64,000 nt of DNA from Leucaena leucocephala (lineage: Eukaryota > Streptophyta > Magnoliopsida > Fabales > Fabaceae): assembly GCA_037074615.1 (NCBI GenBank), contig CM073545.1:13348001-13412000 (forward strand), read 5' to 3'. Below are positions 25,701 through 36,200 of the stretch, one piece after another. The translations under genes and the position numbers were made by a program. How positions within the stretch are numbered: the first letter of the stretch is position 1; each line of letters opens with the position of its first letter. Below the pieces are notes generated by a model. It was given only the letters and a program-made list of their open reading frames with translations, did not search any database and was not told where the DNA came from.

Positions 25701-28700
25701 ATAGTACCGTGTGAACAAGTCAAGATATCGAGTAATGAAAACAAGAACATAGAGTTCCTGAGTCTTGAGTGAAATTCCTGGACCAAGTAATTGGCAAGGA
25801 ATCAATACATTTGAAAAGAGTACAGATCATTCAAATTCATCTAACTAAAGCAAAAAAAAAAAAAAAAATTCATCTCTGTAAATAGAGAGAGCAAAATGAC
25901 GTAAAAATGCTTTTTTTCATTGATATGTTGAATACCTATTTATAGATATAATAGGTAACCCTAGATATAATAGGTAACCCTAGACATTAATTACAATATC
26001 ATATCAGTATCATATCGTATCCTCTATACTAATTACGGAATATTACATATCATATAATATCACTACAATATCTCTACACAATATCTCTACACTCCCCCTC
26101 AAGTTGGAGCATAGATGTCAATCATACCCAACTTGTTACAAAGATATTCAATCCGAACCCCATTAAGAGCTTTGGTGAGGAGATCGCCTAGTTGATCACT
26201 GGATCGGACATGTCCTGTAGAGATGAAATTTTCCTTGAGCTTGTCTCGGATAAAATGACAGTCGATCTCAATATGTTTCGTGCGTTCATGGAATACCGAA
26301 TTAGAAGCTATGTATAGGGCCGCTTTATTATCACACCACAACTTAGCTGGTAATGAGGTTTGAAGGCCAACCTCTGTCATCAACTGATATATCCAGACTA
26401 TCTCGCATACAGACTGTGCCATGGCTCTATATTCCGCTTCTGCACTCGATCGTGACACTACATTTTGTTTCTTGCTTTTCCAAGATACCAAGTTTCCTCC
26501 GACAAAGACACAGTAACCAGTAGTGGATCGTCTTGTGGCCTTTGATCCACCATGATCAGCATCACAAAAACACTCAATATCTATATGTCCGTGACTCTTG
26601 TACAATATCCCACGACCTGGAGATCCCTTCAAATAATGCAACACGTGTTCTAAGGCTTCCCATTGTCGAACAGTTGGAGAGACCATAAACTGGCTAAGAA
26701 CACTTACTGGATAAGTGATATCAGGGCGGGTAACTGTAAGATAATTCAATTTTCCAATTAATCTCCTGTACCTCTCTGGGTTTTAAAACGGCTTACTCTT
26801 AGCAGCTTCAATAGGATTCTCATATGGTATACTACCATCAGCATCAAGCAACGGATTATAAACCATAGGGAAGCTAGTTGGGGCAGCTCCAAGTTTACCA
26901 GTTTCTTTTAGCATATCAAGAACATATTTTCTTTGAGTCAATAAGATGCCCTTCCTGCTTCTCATAACTTCAATTCCCAAGAAATATTTTAGTGAACCCA
27001 AATCCTTTGTCTGAAAATGGGAGTTAAGGAATGACTTGAGTGATGAGATCCCCAAGGTATCACTCCCTGTAATCACAATGTCATCGACATACACAACTAG
27101 TAGAATCATGCCAGCATTTGTTCGCTGATAGAACACCGAATGATCACACTTACTCTGACACAAGCCAAAGTCCTTCATAGCAGTACGGTAAATCAACTAA
27201 GGACCACGTACCAGCACGATCAAGGGCCGCCATCTCTTCTTCCATAGCAGTACGCCAACCCGGGTGGGACAAGGCCTCAGATAGGGAATGAGGTACAGAA
27301 ATAGTGTCTAAAGACGTAACAAAGGCACGAGAAGCAGAGGAGAGGTGGTTATATGAAACAAAGGACAAAATAGGATATGTGCAAGTGCGTTTACCTTTAC
27401 GGAGGGCAATAGGCAGATCGAGGGAGGGATCTGGATCAGGAACAGGAGGTATCTCAGAAGGAGGAACCGGGTCAGACTCAGGATGAGTAATACTTTCTGT
27501 AGGATCTGATGAGGAAGTAGACAATGGTAGGGCAGAATCTGGCGTAAGAGCAGTGGTAGTTTCCTTCAAACGTCTGGTGTAAACCCGAGACAAAAGTGGT
27601 TGACCAGGTGCCAGTACGGGAGCTGGGGCCGGTGATGATGAAGGAAGGACAGAGTATACCAGAAGAGTATCCTCCTCTGCAGGTGGAGGAGGAGAAGCTG
27701 AATTAGTAGAGGCAAAATAAGCAAGAGATTCCTGAAAAGTAACATCAGCAAAAACCAGATACCGATTAAGAGACGGAGAGAAACACCTATAACCTTTCTG
27801 CACACGGGAATAGCCAAGGAAGACACACTTGAGGGACTTGGGATCTAATTTCGAGATACTCGGACGCACATCTCGAACAAAACACACACATCCAAAAATC
27901 TTAGGGTTAATAGGAAACAAAGGTTTAGAAGGAAAGAGAGTAGTGTAGGGAATATGACCATCAAGAACAGAGGATGGCATACGATTAATGAGAAAACAAG
28001 CAGTGGAGACCGCGTCGGCCCAAAAAGGTTTTGGAACCTGCATTTGAAACATGAGGGCACGGGCTACTTCTAATAAGTGACGATTTTTTCTTTCGGCAAC
28101 ACCATTCTGAGCTGGTGTATCCACACAAGAAGATTGATGTAAAATTCCGTTTTGAAGCATAAAAGAGGAAAATGATTCAGAAAAATATTCTTTGGCATTA
28201 TCACTGCGCAAGGTATGGATAGAAGTATTGAATTGATTTTTAACTTCTGCAGTAAAGGCACAAAAATGAGAGAATAATTCAGAACGATTTTTCATTAAAT
28301 ATAACCAAGTAGTGCGGGAATAATCATCAACAAAGGTAACAAAGTACTTGAAACCAGCTTTGGACTCAACTGGACATGGACCCCAAACATCAGAGTGCAC
28401 TAGCTCAAAAGGAGACGAAGCTCGTTTATTGACTCGAGATACTAAGGGAAGACGATGATGTTTAGCAAACTGACATGACTCACAATCTAAGGACGACAAA
28501 TGCTGAAACTGAGGATAAACCTTTTTCAGAGATGATAAAGATAAATGACCTAAACGACAATGTACTTCAAAAGGAGTGACACCACCGGTACAAGCCACCG
28601 CACGAGACCCCTGATCATCAAGAAAGTAATGACCACCAGATTCATAACCCCTACCAATAATCTTCTTCGTCAAAAGATCCTGTATCAAGCAATGGTTAGG

Positions 28701-30746
28701 AAAAAATGAGACCCAACAGTTTAATTCACGAGTAAGTTTACTAGGGGACAAAAGGTTAAACGCAAGGTTAGGGACATGGAGCACAGATTCCAAATGAATA
28801 GAAGAAGTAGGTTCAACAGTGCCAGAGCCAATGGTGATATTAGAAGGGTTGGCATAAGACGTATAAGTAGAGAAGAGATAGCGGTTACCTGTCATGTGGT
28901 CAGTAGCACCAGAGTCTATGATCCATTTGGAAAACGAAGAAATAAGGGCAGTAGACTTATTACCTGTTGCAATAGTAGCACTCACAGGAATCTTAGTGAC
29001 TACTGGAATCATCTCAGAAATTGCAATAGTATTGGTCGCAGCCATAAAAAAAAGGATTAGTAACAAAGGCGAGAGTAGCCGAACAACGACTAAACAAAAG
29101 AACCAAAGGATCCAACAACCAGAGCTTCACCGGGAGCTCCGTAAGAACCAATATTCTAACAAGTAGAAGAAGACCACTCCAGGGGTCAAAACAGCGACCA
29201 AAATTGTCAAAAAATTAGAAACTCCAGATCTACAACGAAGGACAGCCACAACGACGCTACAGTAAAGCCACAAACGTCGCTACAGTGCGCTACAGTGCAC
29301 AGCAGGGAGAAAGAAAGAAGAAGAGGAAAAAAAATTAGCAAACATTAGGTTAACCTGCTTTGATACCATGTAAATAGAGAGAGCAAAATGATGTAAAAAT
29401 GCTTTTTTTCATTGATATGTTGAATACCTATTTATAGATATAATAGGTAACCCTAGATATAATAGGTAACCCTAGACATTAATTACAATATCATATCAGT
29501 ATCATATCGTATCCTCTATACTAATTACGGAATATTACATATCATATAATATCACTACAATATCTCTACACAATATCTCTACAATCTCTTTAGTTGTAAT
29601 ATGGCTGACAATAAACTGAAACCTCTTAACTTATAGGAAGACATCAAATGCATGAATCTAATTTGTTCAAGCGAGCAATGATGTACTCACTTAGTAATAT
29701 GATATGACCAAACAGATACATAACTCTCATTTTTATCATATACTAGTTCAAAGGTACTTATCATTTAAAATAGGAGGAAAATCTCATTTAGGAGTATAAG
29801 TAAACAATATTATACATAAAGTGCATGAGCAATGAAGTCCATGAAGTTTATTTAACATTATCTGATAAGAATACCAAATATCATTTTTCTGTTGCTTAAC
29901 ATCCTCAAAATTTACAGAAGGTTTACAGAACAATAGATAAAAAGTAAAAACAGGCCACAAAAGAGAACTTATATCATAGCTATTTAAATAGAATATGGAG
30001 ATTCTATTTTTGAGATTAATAGAGAAGACAATTGAAAAAAAAAAACAAATTACAAATACTTCCATAGTGTATACATCCAAAGTTCACAGCCTCAAAAGTG
30101 TAATTTATGGTATGCAGAGCACTATAACCAAGAGGACTTTAACAGTACGTAGGGTATGCAGTTTCAAGAATGGGATATCTCCATGAACAACCTTTTTTTG
30201 TAAATGTGCAGCGCAATGAGACTGAAACTAATAATCAACCATAAGAATAAACCAATAGCAAGAGAAATAGCTCTCAGAGCTAACCTAACAAACTTCGGAA
30301 ATTCAAATTAATACAGACACAAAGTGGCGTGTTCACCATTTTCTTCAATTACTGAACATCAAAGATCGCTTAATTTTAGATTTTCCAGTATCTATTCCAC
30401 AATACATAACTTTATACATCAATTTCGACCTAAAATCGAGAAAAAGTATAGTAATTGAACTCAGGACTCAAAAAGCAGCCTCTCAGTGGAAAATGAGAAG
30501 CAGGAAGCCAGCTTCTAAAACAGAACCCTCAACTGCATTTTATTTCTATTTCTGCTTAAACCAACGTAGAAGCAATAGAAGAGAAGACTAATTATAAAGT
30601 TTGAAGATAAATAGAGAAAACAAGAGTTTGAAAAGTTTGAAGGAGGGAGAGAGACCTGCACAGGACTTAGTGGTTCGAATCTTGAGGAGAAGCACCAGTA
30701 TGCTGAGAAGGTGAGTGAAATCCCCAGCCAACCTGAACAAGTTCAT
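22735..30746 (-). CDS. ERD2: ER lumen protein-retaining (K/HDEL) receptor
   Basis: Seven-helix Golgi receptor that returns K/HDEL-tailed ER proteins by retrograde COPI traffic. Six exons: 30746-30656, 25777-25512, 24761-24646, 24030-23957, 23856-23793, 22771-22735. All phases agree and the total is 215 aa, the length usual for ERD2. Family landmarks: MNLFRLAGD start, SCAGISLKTQELY, TRYLD (46-50, including the Arg47/Asp50 pair known from KDEL receptors), KDQDTFRHYF, LWTFSIYLEAVAILPQ, SRNIDNLTGKYVFLLGAYR, ADFFYYY and a final SWKNNEMLKLPG. An ATG one codon upstream (30749) is also possible. Intron 1 is inflated by a copia element, intron 2 holds a SINE, and intron 5 holds a tRNA-derived tandem repeat. 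Loop residues differ from textbook ERD2A/B, so it may be a distinct paralogue. Confidence 0.93.
23161..23234 (+). pseudogene. Degenerate tRNA-Thr(AGT) copy
   Basis: Closely resembles the tRNA-Thr at 15297-15370 and keeps the CCCGTTTAGTAAGC anticodon region. Stems are broken: acceptor GCTCTTG faces AAAGACC, the D stem reads GCTC/AAGC and the anticodon stem CCCGT/GCAGA. It therefore cannot fold as a working tRNA. It lies inside ERD2 intron 5 on the opposite strand and its 3' half is the start of a tandem repeat. Confidence 0.82.
23206..23740 (+). repeat. Two-copy tandem repeat headed by a tRNA-Thr 3' half
   Basis: Two direct copies of ~262-273 bp: 23206-23478 and 23479-23740. Each opens with the T-arm half of tRNA-Thr (GGTCTTGAGTT...CTCTCAA), then CATTTTCATAACC, an A-run, TCTGTTTTGGAGG and a shared body ending CAAACCATAAAC. 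The second copy keeps the T arm and acceptor end (CAACAAGAGCA) better than the first. It fits a tRNA-derived unit or local duplication anchored on a tRNA pseudogene. It is wholly intronic to ERD2. Confidence 0.8.
25255..25412 (-). mobile_element. SINE with perfect 13-bp target-site duplication
   Basis: A ~158-bp insertion in ERD2 intron 2. It is flanked by TCAATTCCATCTA at 25242-25254 and 25413-25425. Read on the minus strand it has a box-A-like TGGTCTAGTCGTG (25400-25388), a canonical box B GTTCGATTC (25356-25348) and an A-rich 3' tail next to the left duplication. These are the hallmarks of a tRNA-headed SINE copied by LINE machinery. No protein is encoded. The perfect duplication implies a fairly recent insertion. 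Confidence 0.85.
25877..26091 (-). repeat. 3' LTR of the copia element
   Basis: 215 bp, TG...CA, differing from the partner LTR at 29369-29583 by a single visible base (C here, T there, at about position 24 of the LTR). It contains a tandem AGATATAATAGGTAACCCT repeat. In ERD2 orientation it could supply a cryptic poly(A) site. Confidence 0.95.
26092..26107 (-). other. Polypurine tract of the copia element
   Basis: Directly inside the 3' LTR the minus strand reads CAACTTGAGGGGGAG, the expected plus-strand primer for LTR retrotransposons. Confidence 0.8.
26099..26782 (-). pseudogene. copia RNase H region
   Basis: C-terminal part of copia pol. Landmarks are NYLTVTRPDITYPVS (connection domain), CDADHGGSKATRRSTTGY, SRSSAEAEYRA, LWCDNKAAL and ERTKHIEIDCHFIRDK. 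It is in the same frame as the upstream RT fragment, and a TAA at 26785-26783 separates the two. No other break is visible. Confidence 0.9.
26783..27196 (-). pseudogene. copia reverse transcriptase fragment
   Basis: The C-terminal portion of RT: DHSVFY, VVYVDDIVITG with the catalytic YVDD box, and DLGSLKYFLGIEV. The N-terminal half of RT (fingers and first catalytic Asp) is missing. The preceding integrase ORF is in another frame, so translation cannot pass through. It ends in a TAA shortly before the RNase H region. Confidence 0.9.
27150..29066 (-). pseudogene. copia protease and integrase ORF
   Basis: Open for 638 codons from 29066; the first ATG in frame is at 29042. Protease: WIIDSGATDHMTG. 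Then a gag-pre-integrase zinc-type segment HCRLGHLS...CESCQFAKHH, and an integrase core with HSDVWGPC, FVDDYSRTTWLY, LRSDNAKEY and QNGVAERKNRHLLE (D, D and E in place). A Pro/Ser-rich linker and a TAMEEEM start of RT follow. No gag matrix/capsid or CCHC knuckle precedes it. The long intact frame again argues for a young element. Confidence 0.93.
29354..29368 (-). other. Primer binding site of the copia element
   Basis: Directly after the 5' LTR the minus strand reads TGGTATCAAAGCAGG, close to the complement of the 3' end of initiator tRNA-Met (one change in the usual TGGTATCAGAGC). Confidence 0.88.
29369..29583 (-). repeat. 5' LTR of the copia element
   Basis: 215 bp, TG...CA, partner of 25877-26091 with one visible difference. 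It is followed by the ATCTC target-site duplication. Confidence 0.95.
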
Positions 30747-33244
30747 CATTGATTATTCACTGTTGAGTTTTGCCTCTTCTCCTCCACTGCTCCTTCTGTG
30801 ACTTTGTTAGCGTCAATGGTTTCTTTTTCTTTTCTGTTTGCACCCAAAACAAAAGGAAAATAAGGAGTTCAAGTCAAGATTGCGGCTTTATGGTCTAAAA
30901 GACTTAAAACTCAGGTCGCCGCCTTCTCTATTAAATTAAGCTTTTTTTTGTTTATTTTATTTGAATTGACTTCTTATTGATCTGTTTATTTTATTTTATT
31001 TTTCTTATGTGTAAGTATCATCTAGCCATGCTTGATGTACAGTCACATACTCAATATAAACATATTTTTTAATAAAAAATTTAATTTTAATTTAGGACAT
31101 TATAAAAAAAATTAGCGTATTTTTTAGACTTCAACCTGTTGGTTTAACTGTTAATTTGTATTTATACACTTTATAGAATTTATTTATGAAAATACATAAT
31201 TATTAAAACATTGTAAAATAAAACGAAATAGATTTCATAAAATTTCTATAAATTGAAATTACCGGTTTTTATTCTTGAACATGAATTATTATTACGAATC
31301 AAATTATAAATATTGATTTTAAATAAAATAATTTTTTTTTTGTTATAAAAAATTTAAGCAAGTTCATCCTCCATCAAAATTAGGGCATAGCCTTAGAGTT
31401 CTCAAAGTACTTATAGAAGATTTATGAGATCGTTTATTAAAGGAACATTTATAACAGTAACAAAAATTAAACTTACGTCTTTGTGGGATACGAGCCCTAA
31501 ACAAAATAAATTATAAGGACATTATTAATCCATAGGCAAGAACAAGTCAAAGGGCTGGTAAGCGGGAAGCCTACGTGCCTCTTTATCAACGGGCGGCTCT
31601 CAAGTGATCTCTGTCATTAGATTCGCACGCAGACTAAAGTGTATCAAAAATACTTATATATTTTAAAAGTATCATATAATCTAAACCCTATTCAATTAAA
31701 ATATAACAACTCAACTGATAACTCATTTAAAAATATTTATAATTTATTTTATTTTTAAGGAAAGTAAATTTTTTAATTTGAAAAAATAAACTCATCTGAA
31801 TCAAATTAAGTTTATTTTTTTAAAAAAATAAAATAAAATATATATTATTTTAGATGAGTATGCCTTGAGTTGTTGTATGTTTATTAGATAAAATTTAGAT
31901 CACGTGACACTTTTAGTATATGTAACTATTTCTCTTGGATTATTTTTTAATAAAACATTTTTTTCTAAACATGTGTGTGTGTATACTCCAATTGAAAACC
32001 ATTGAATAGGCATTGATACCAAACAAAAAAGTTGATCTTATTAATTTATAAAATATTATCTTTTATTTTTGTTAAAAAAAAAACAACTAGTTTTACTTAA
32101 TTAAAATAAAAATTTAAAGATTCTAGAATTTTTGGACGATATGTAAGAGTTTGAGATGATGGGAGCAAATTATATCAGAAAACTTTGTATTTCTGTAGAT
32201 ACCACTTCAGTCCTAAAGTGTGCTAATGCTAATTTAGGAAAATACTCCCCAAGCGGCCACTACTAATTTAGATTGAGATAAATGCATACATAATAAAACT
32301 GGCAAGGGGAAGGGGTAGTACATATTAAAATTTTCTATATCAATAATAAACTGCAAATATTTTAATAAACAAATACTTTTTAGTTAGGGAAAATTAATTC
32401 GAAAATCCTTGTAGTTCATATCATATTAATTTTGAATCAAACCCCTGCAACTTGATATTTTTTTTAATCAGGCATTAGTCCTTGATAACTCCCTTTATGA
32501 TACATAATTCTAATTCCTCTATTAATTGGAATTGAGAAAATTCTACAGGAAAACAACGAATTAGAATTAATAAAAAAGTTAAAATAGAGAATTTAAAACA
32601 TCAAGTATATATTTTAGAAATAGTAGATGATATAGATAGTAGTCATTATAGCTACTTAAACAAGTGAAGGATCTTTAACAAATCCCCTCAACCATGACCA
32701 AAGCGGATTGATTTTTATTCAATACATAGAATATCCAACTTCACAGACTTTCAATAAAGATTTGGCCAGAGAATTTGGCGCTCATGATACATGTTTCAAA
32801 ACGAAACACTAATATCAGGAAACCCATATATTAAATGCAGCAGCAAGTGTACATCAATTCCCTAAAATTGATCCTTAAAAAATACAAAAATATATCAAAA
32901 CACAGGGTTTTCTGCACAAAACCGCCAGAGGTTAGGAGGTCAGATCTAACAGGAATTGAGTCATCCAATCCATCCTTGTGAAATTCTATTGGAAAGAAAC
33001 CTTTTCATCAATTCCCTTACAGAGAGGACTCCCTAAATTAGCCACTAAAGTAATCTACACTCACTCAATAAACAAGGCAGTATCGCCGCCCAACCTAACC
33101 TCTGCAATCACCAACCTTCTTTTTCCCGACGTGAAATCAGGGGACCAAGGTAAAACCTAAACTTTGCGAGGAAAATGGCGCACATCTGTCTCAACCGAGC
33201 CACCCGTGAAAACAAAGTCATATCAACTCATGCTACAAACCAAT
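30747..33244. other. ERD2 promoter side and XPO1 3' flank
   Basis: Intergenic. The left part (to about 30960) is the ERD2 5' UTR/promoter. The right ~400-500 bases are the likely 3' UTR of XPO1. Between them is AT-rich sequence with a short GC-richer island at 31540-31640. I recognise no gene or transposon in it. Confidence 0.4.
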
Positions 33245-36200
33245 TTATGAGTCCACCATCTCGTCTTGCAACTCATTTGGGGCGATAAGCCCTGGAATAG
33301 ACAGCATCCTTTGTCGTTCTCTTTCTCTCTGAGCCGCAGCCTCTTCAGCATACAAATCCTTGTTATCCTGAATCAACCAAGTTTGTCAAGATCAAGGTAT
33401 AACAGGATTAAATATTAAACGTCAAGACTTTCCATGTGTTGCAAAAAAAAAAACCTTCAAACAAGCAAACCCCATGATGACCAGAAAACTGCCAAACATC
33501 TAGTTACAGAATAATTGAAGACTTTCACTAGCAAGATGCAATGTCAAATTTTCTAGATGCACAACCGCACAAGTCCAAACTTACCCCGTTCTTGGTCAAA
33601 TGAAAGCATCAATATAGTACAATACAATGAATTAAATATTACAATAAGTATTACCTGAGCTGAGAACTCTTTTGATTGTACCAGAAAATCCCGTATACGT
33701 CCTTTGAATGTAGCAAGATCATTGGTAGACTCAAAAAGTCCATTGACAAATTGTGTAACCTGAAAATTACTTAAAATGAGTCATCTCTTCAGACCAGCTA
33801 ACAATTAAATAGCATTTATCTTTCACTTCACCTCTGATGTTGCCATGTTGGGAAATGAAGTACTCAGAAGTTTTATGGTGCACTCACGTACAAATGCTGC
33901 ATTACTTGGATAAGGATATGGATTTGTAGCAACATCCCAGAGTGGCTCAGTTAAGACACCACTTTCCACCTGAAGAAATTCAAACTCTGATCAGTATATT
34001 CCATGATAAAGTAAAAACAGAATAAGGATGATTCACAACTATGATACCATACCAGACAGAACAAATGCTGTAGAACTAAAACATGTAATTTGAATCCAGG
34101 CTTGTGAAATGTGTCTGTTAGAACAGCAAATATCTCCTGCTCGATTGTCAGGAAGTATGTCCTATAAAACTGATTACAGAACTCAGATGCCTGTTCAATT
34201 CCCAAAAAGAAAAGGGTAAGCCTAGATGGCAACACATAATATGAAGTATTAAAAAATAAATAATATACACAAACCATACCTGAAACTTCTTCAGCATCTC
34301 CAACAACAAGTTAAGCCCAGTTTCAGCAATATTCCTTTCAGTATGCCGAAAGGCCCATATAATTGAATCCATAATAAGTTTTAGTTGCTGTTAATGATCA
34401 CAAACAACATCAGCCACATACTACAGAGGCGGCAAATTTTTGCGTCCTAGTATCATATCAAGTCTAACTAATTGACATGCCACTTGTTTTGGAAAGGAAG
34501 AGAGGATACAAGAAACAACACCTGACTTGATAAACAGATTAATGCAGGAAAACAATGAGTAGCTATGGCACGTAGTAAAGAGAAGAACTTGAGCCTATGC
34601 TCTGGGTAATCTTCAAAATTTTTGGTAATCATCTGCAGGCACATCAAGAAGACATGTGAAAAAAATTAAAAGATAAAAAAATTCAACCAATCTATACTGA
34701 CATATACCACCATCTTACGCTAATCTAGTTCTTTTACACCATAGATAAATACCCCAAATTTTTACCTCCAGTGTGCACTGAAAAACAGCTTCAAATATGC
34801 GAGGTACATCTTCAACCATTGCAGCTTTATATCTGCAAGTACATGAGAAGACATGGGAAAAAATGTCACTCCATCGCCCTACCAATTTTGGGCCAAGCTA
34901 GGCACATAATAATGTCACAACTATACATGAAAACTTGAAATGTCAAAGCACAATACTTCAATAATATAAAAAGCATAAAAGATATGTAAAGAAAACATAA
35001 ATATTAATAAAACAGAGAATGAGAAGAATACTTGTTTACAATTGTAGCAAAAAGTGACAAAACTTCTGATTCCCTAGCATCTGGCACATTCCTAGAGTAA
35101 TCTCCCAAAACAGGATCCAACATTGGGGGCACAAATTGTTTCCCAATTTGTGGTTGATCTTCAGCTTTGTCCAAGAACGTATCGATCAACTTAAGCGTCT
35201 CCCTCTTAACCGAACTGCACCGAATGACAATATATGAAAAAGCATTCAGAGAGTTATAAGGCTTGTGCAACTTACAAACATGCTCAATTAATCTTACCGT
35301 AAGAGTTTTACATATGATGATTTAGATGCAAAAGGGCCTCCATCTGAAATGCTTGTTGATATAAGCTCACTGTACATTCTGCAGCAGAAATCAAATACCA
35401 TTAGTAATTACCAGCAAAGAAGAAACAAATCAAACAGATTGTTAAGTATCCACAATGCTATGATCATTCCAATATATCACATATTACATAAACATACCTG
35501 TACACATTCAGCATGTCCAAAAAGATCAATGTAACTTGGGGCAGAAAATATGTTCCTAAAGAAGATGCAACGCTTGTATTTGTCTGCAGAGTGATTCAAG
35601 TGAAAGTTTAGTTATCATAAGGTAACAAAATAATCAAAGATAAGGACTTAAAAGTATACTATATCACATTGCACATCAACACAGTGGAAACCAAAACATA
35701 AGACATTAATAGCAAAGGGCCTCAATACATGGCTCCAACTGCAAAACAATGAAGTCAAGAATAGTAACATGATGGGATGAACCATCTGCTACTGTTGCTA
35801 ATCCAACTGCCAAACAGTGAAGTCACAGTATTGACCAAAAAATAAAGTACATGGCAAGACGAATGTGCTCGACACAAAAAAAGTCTGATGTTCCAGGAGG
35901 ACAAAAACATGTATATAATTATAACTACAATTGGAAATAAACCATACAAAATTAAAAAAAAAAAATCCTGTTTTTGGCCCAACTATACAAAACCAATTTT
36001 GTTGGTATAGTATATAATACAAAATTAAGAAATTAAGCAAGCCCGTGTCTGTTTTATTCGGCTACTTGTTATTCTAGGAATAACAAGCAGATAAACATTT
36101 CACTCGAGAGTTGAAGAAAATTTGACAGTTAGCAGAGTAAAGAACAAACAACCAAATACTATAAAAGTTTGCAACTAAACTAGTACATGAAATATAAAAA

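Larger units (their letters stand above)
25877..29583 (-). mobile_element. Ty1/copia LTR retrotransposon, internally deleted, in ERD2 intron 1
   Basis: A 3.7-kb element bounded by two 215-bp LTRs starting TG and ending CA, with the 5-bp target-site duplication ATCTC at 25872-25876 and 29584-29588. It lies on the minus strand, the same strand as ERD2. Order 5' to 3': LTR, tRNA-Met-type primer site, protease, integrase, part of reverse transcriptase, RNase H, polypurine tract, LTR. Protease-integrase-RT-RNase H order marks it as copia. It is defective: no gag is visible, much of RT is missing, the frame changes near 27190 and a stop interrupts RT/RNase H. It could move only with help from another element. 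Confidence 0.95.

Noticed and set aside
27304..29166. Plus-strand ORFs inside the copia element
   Set aside because: Antisense to the protease-integrase ORF, no family features.
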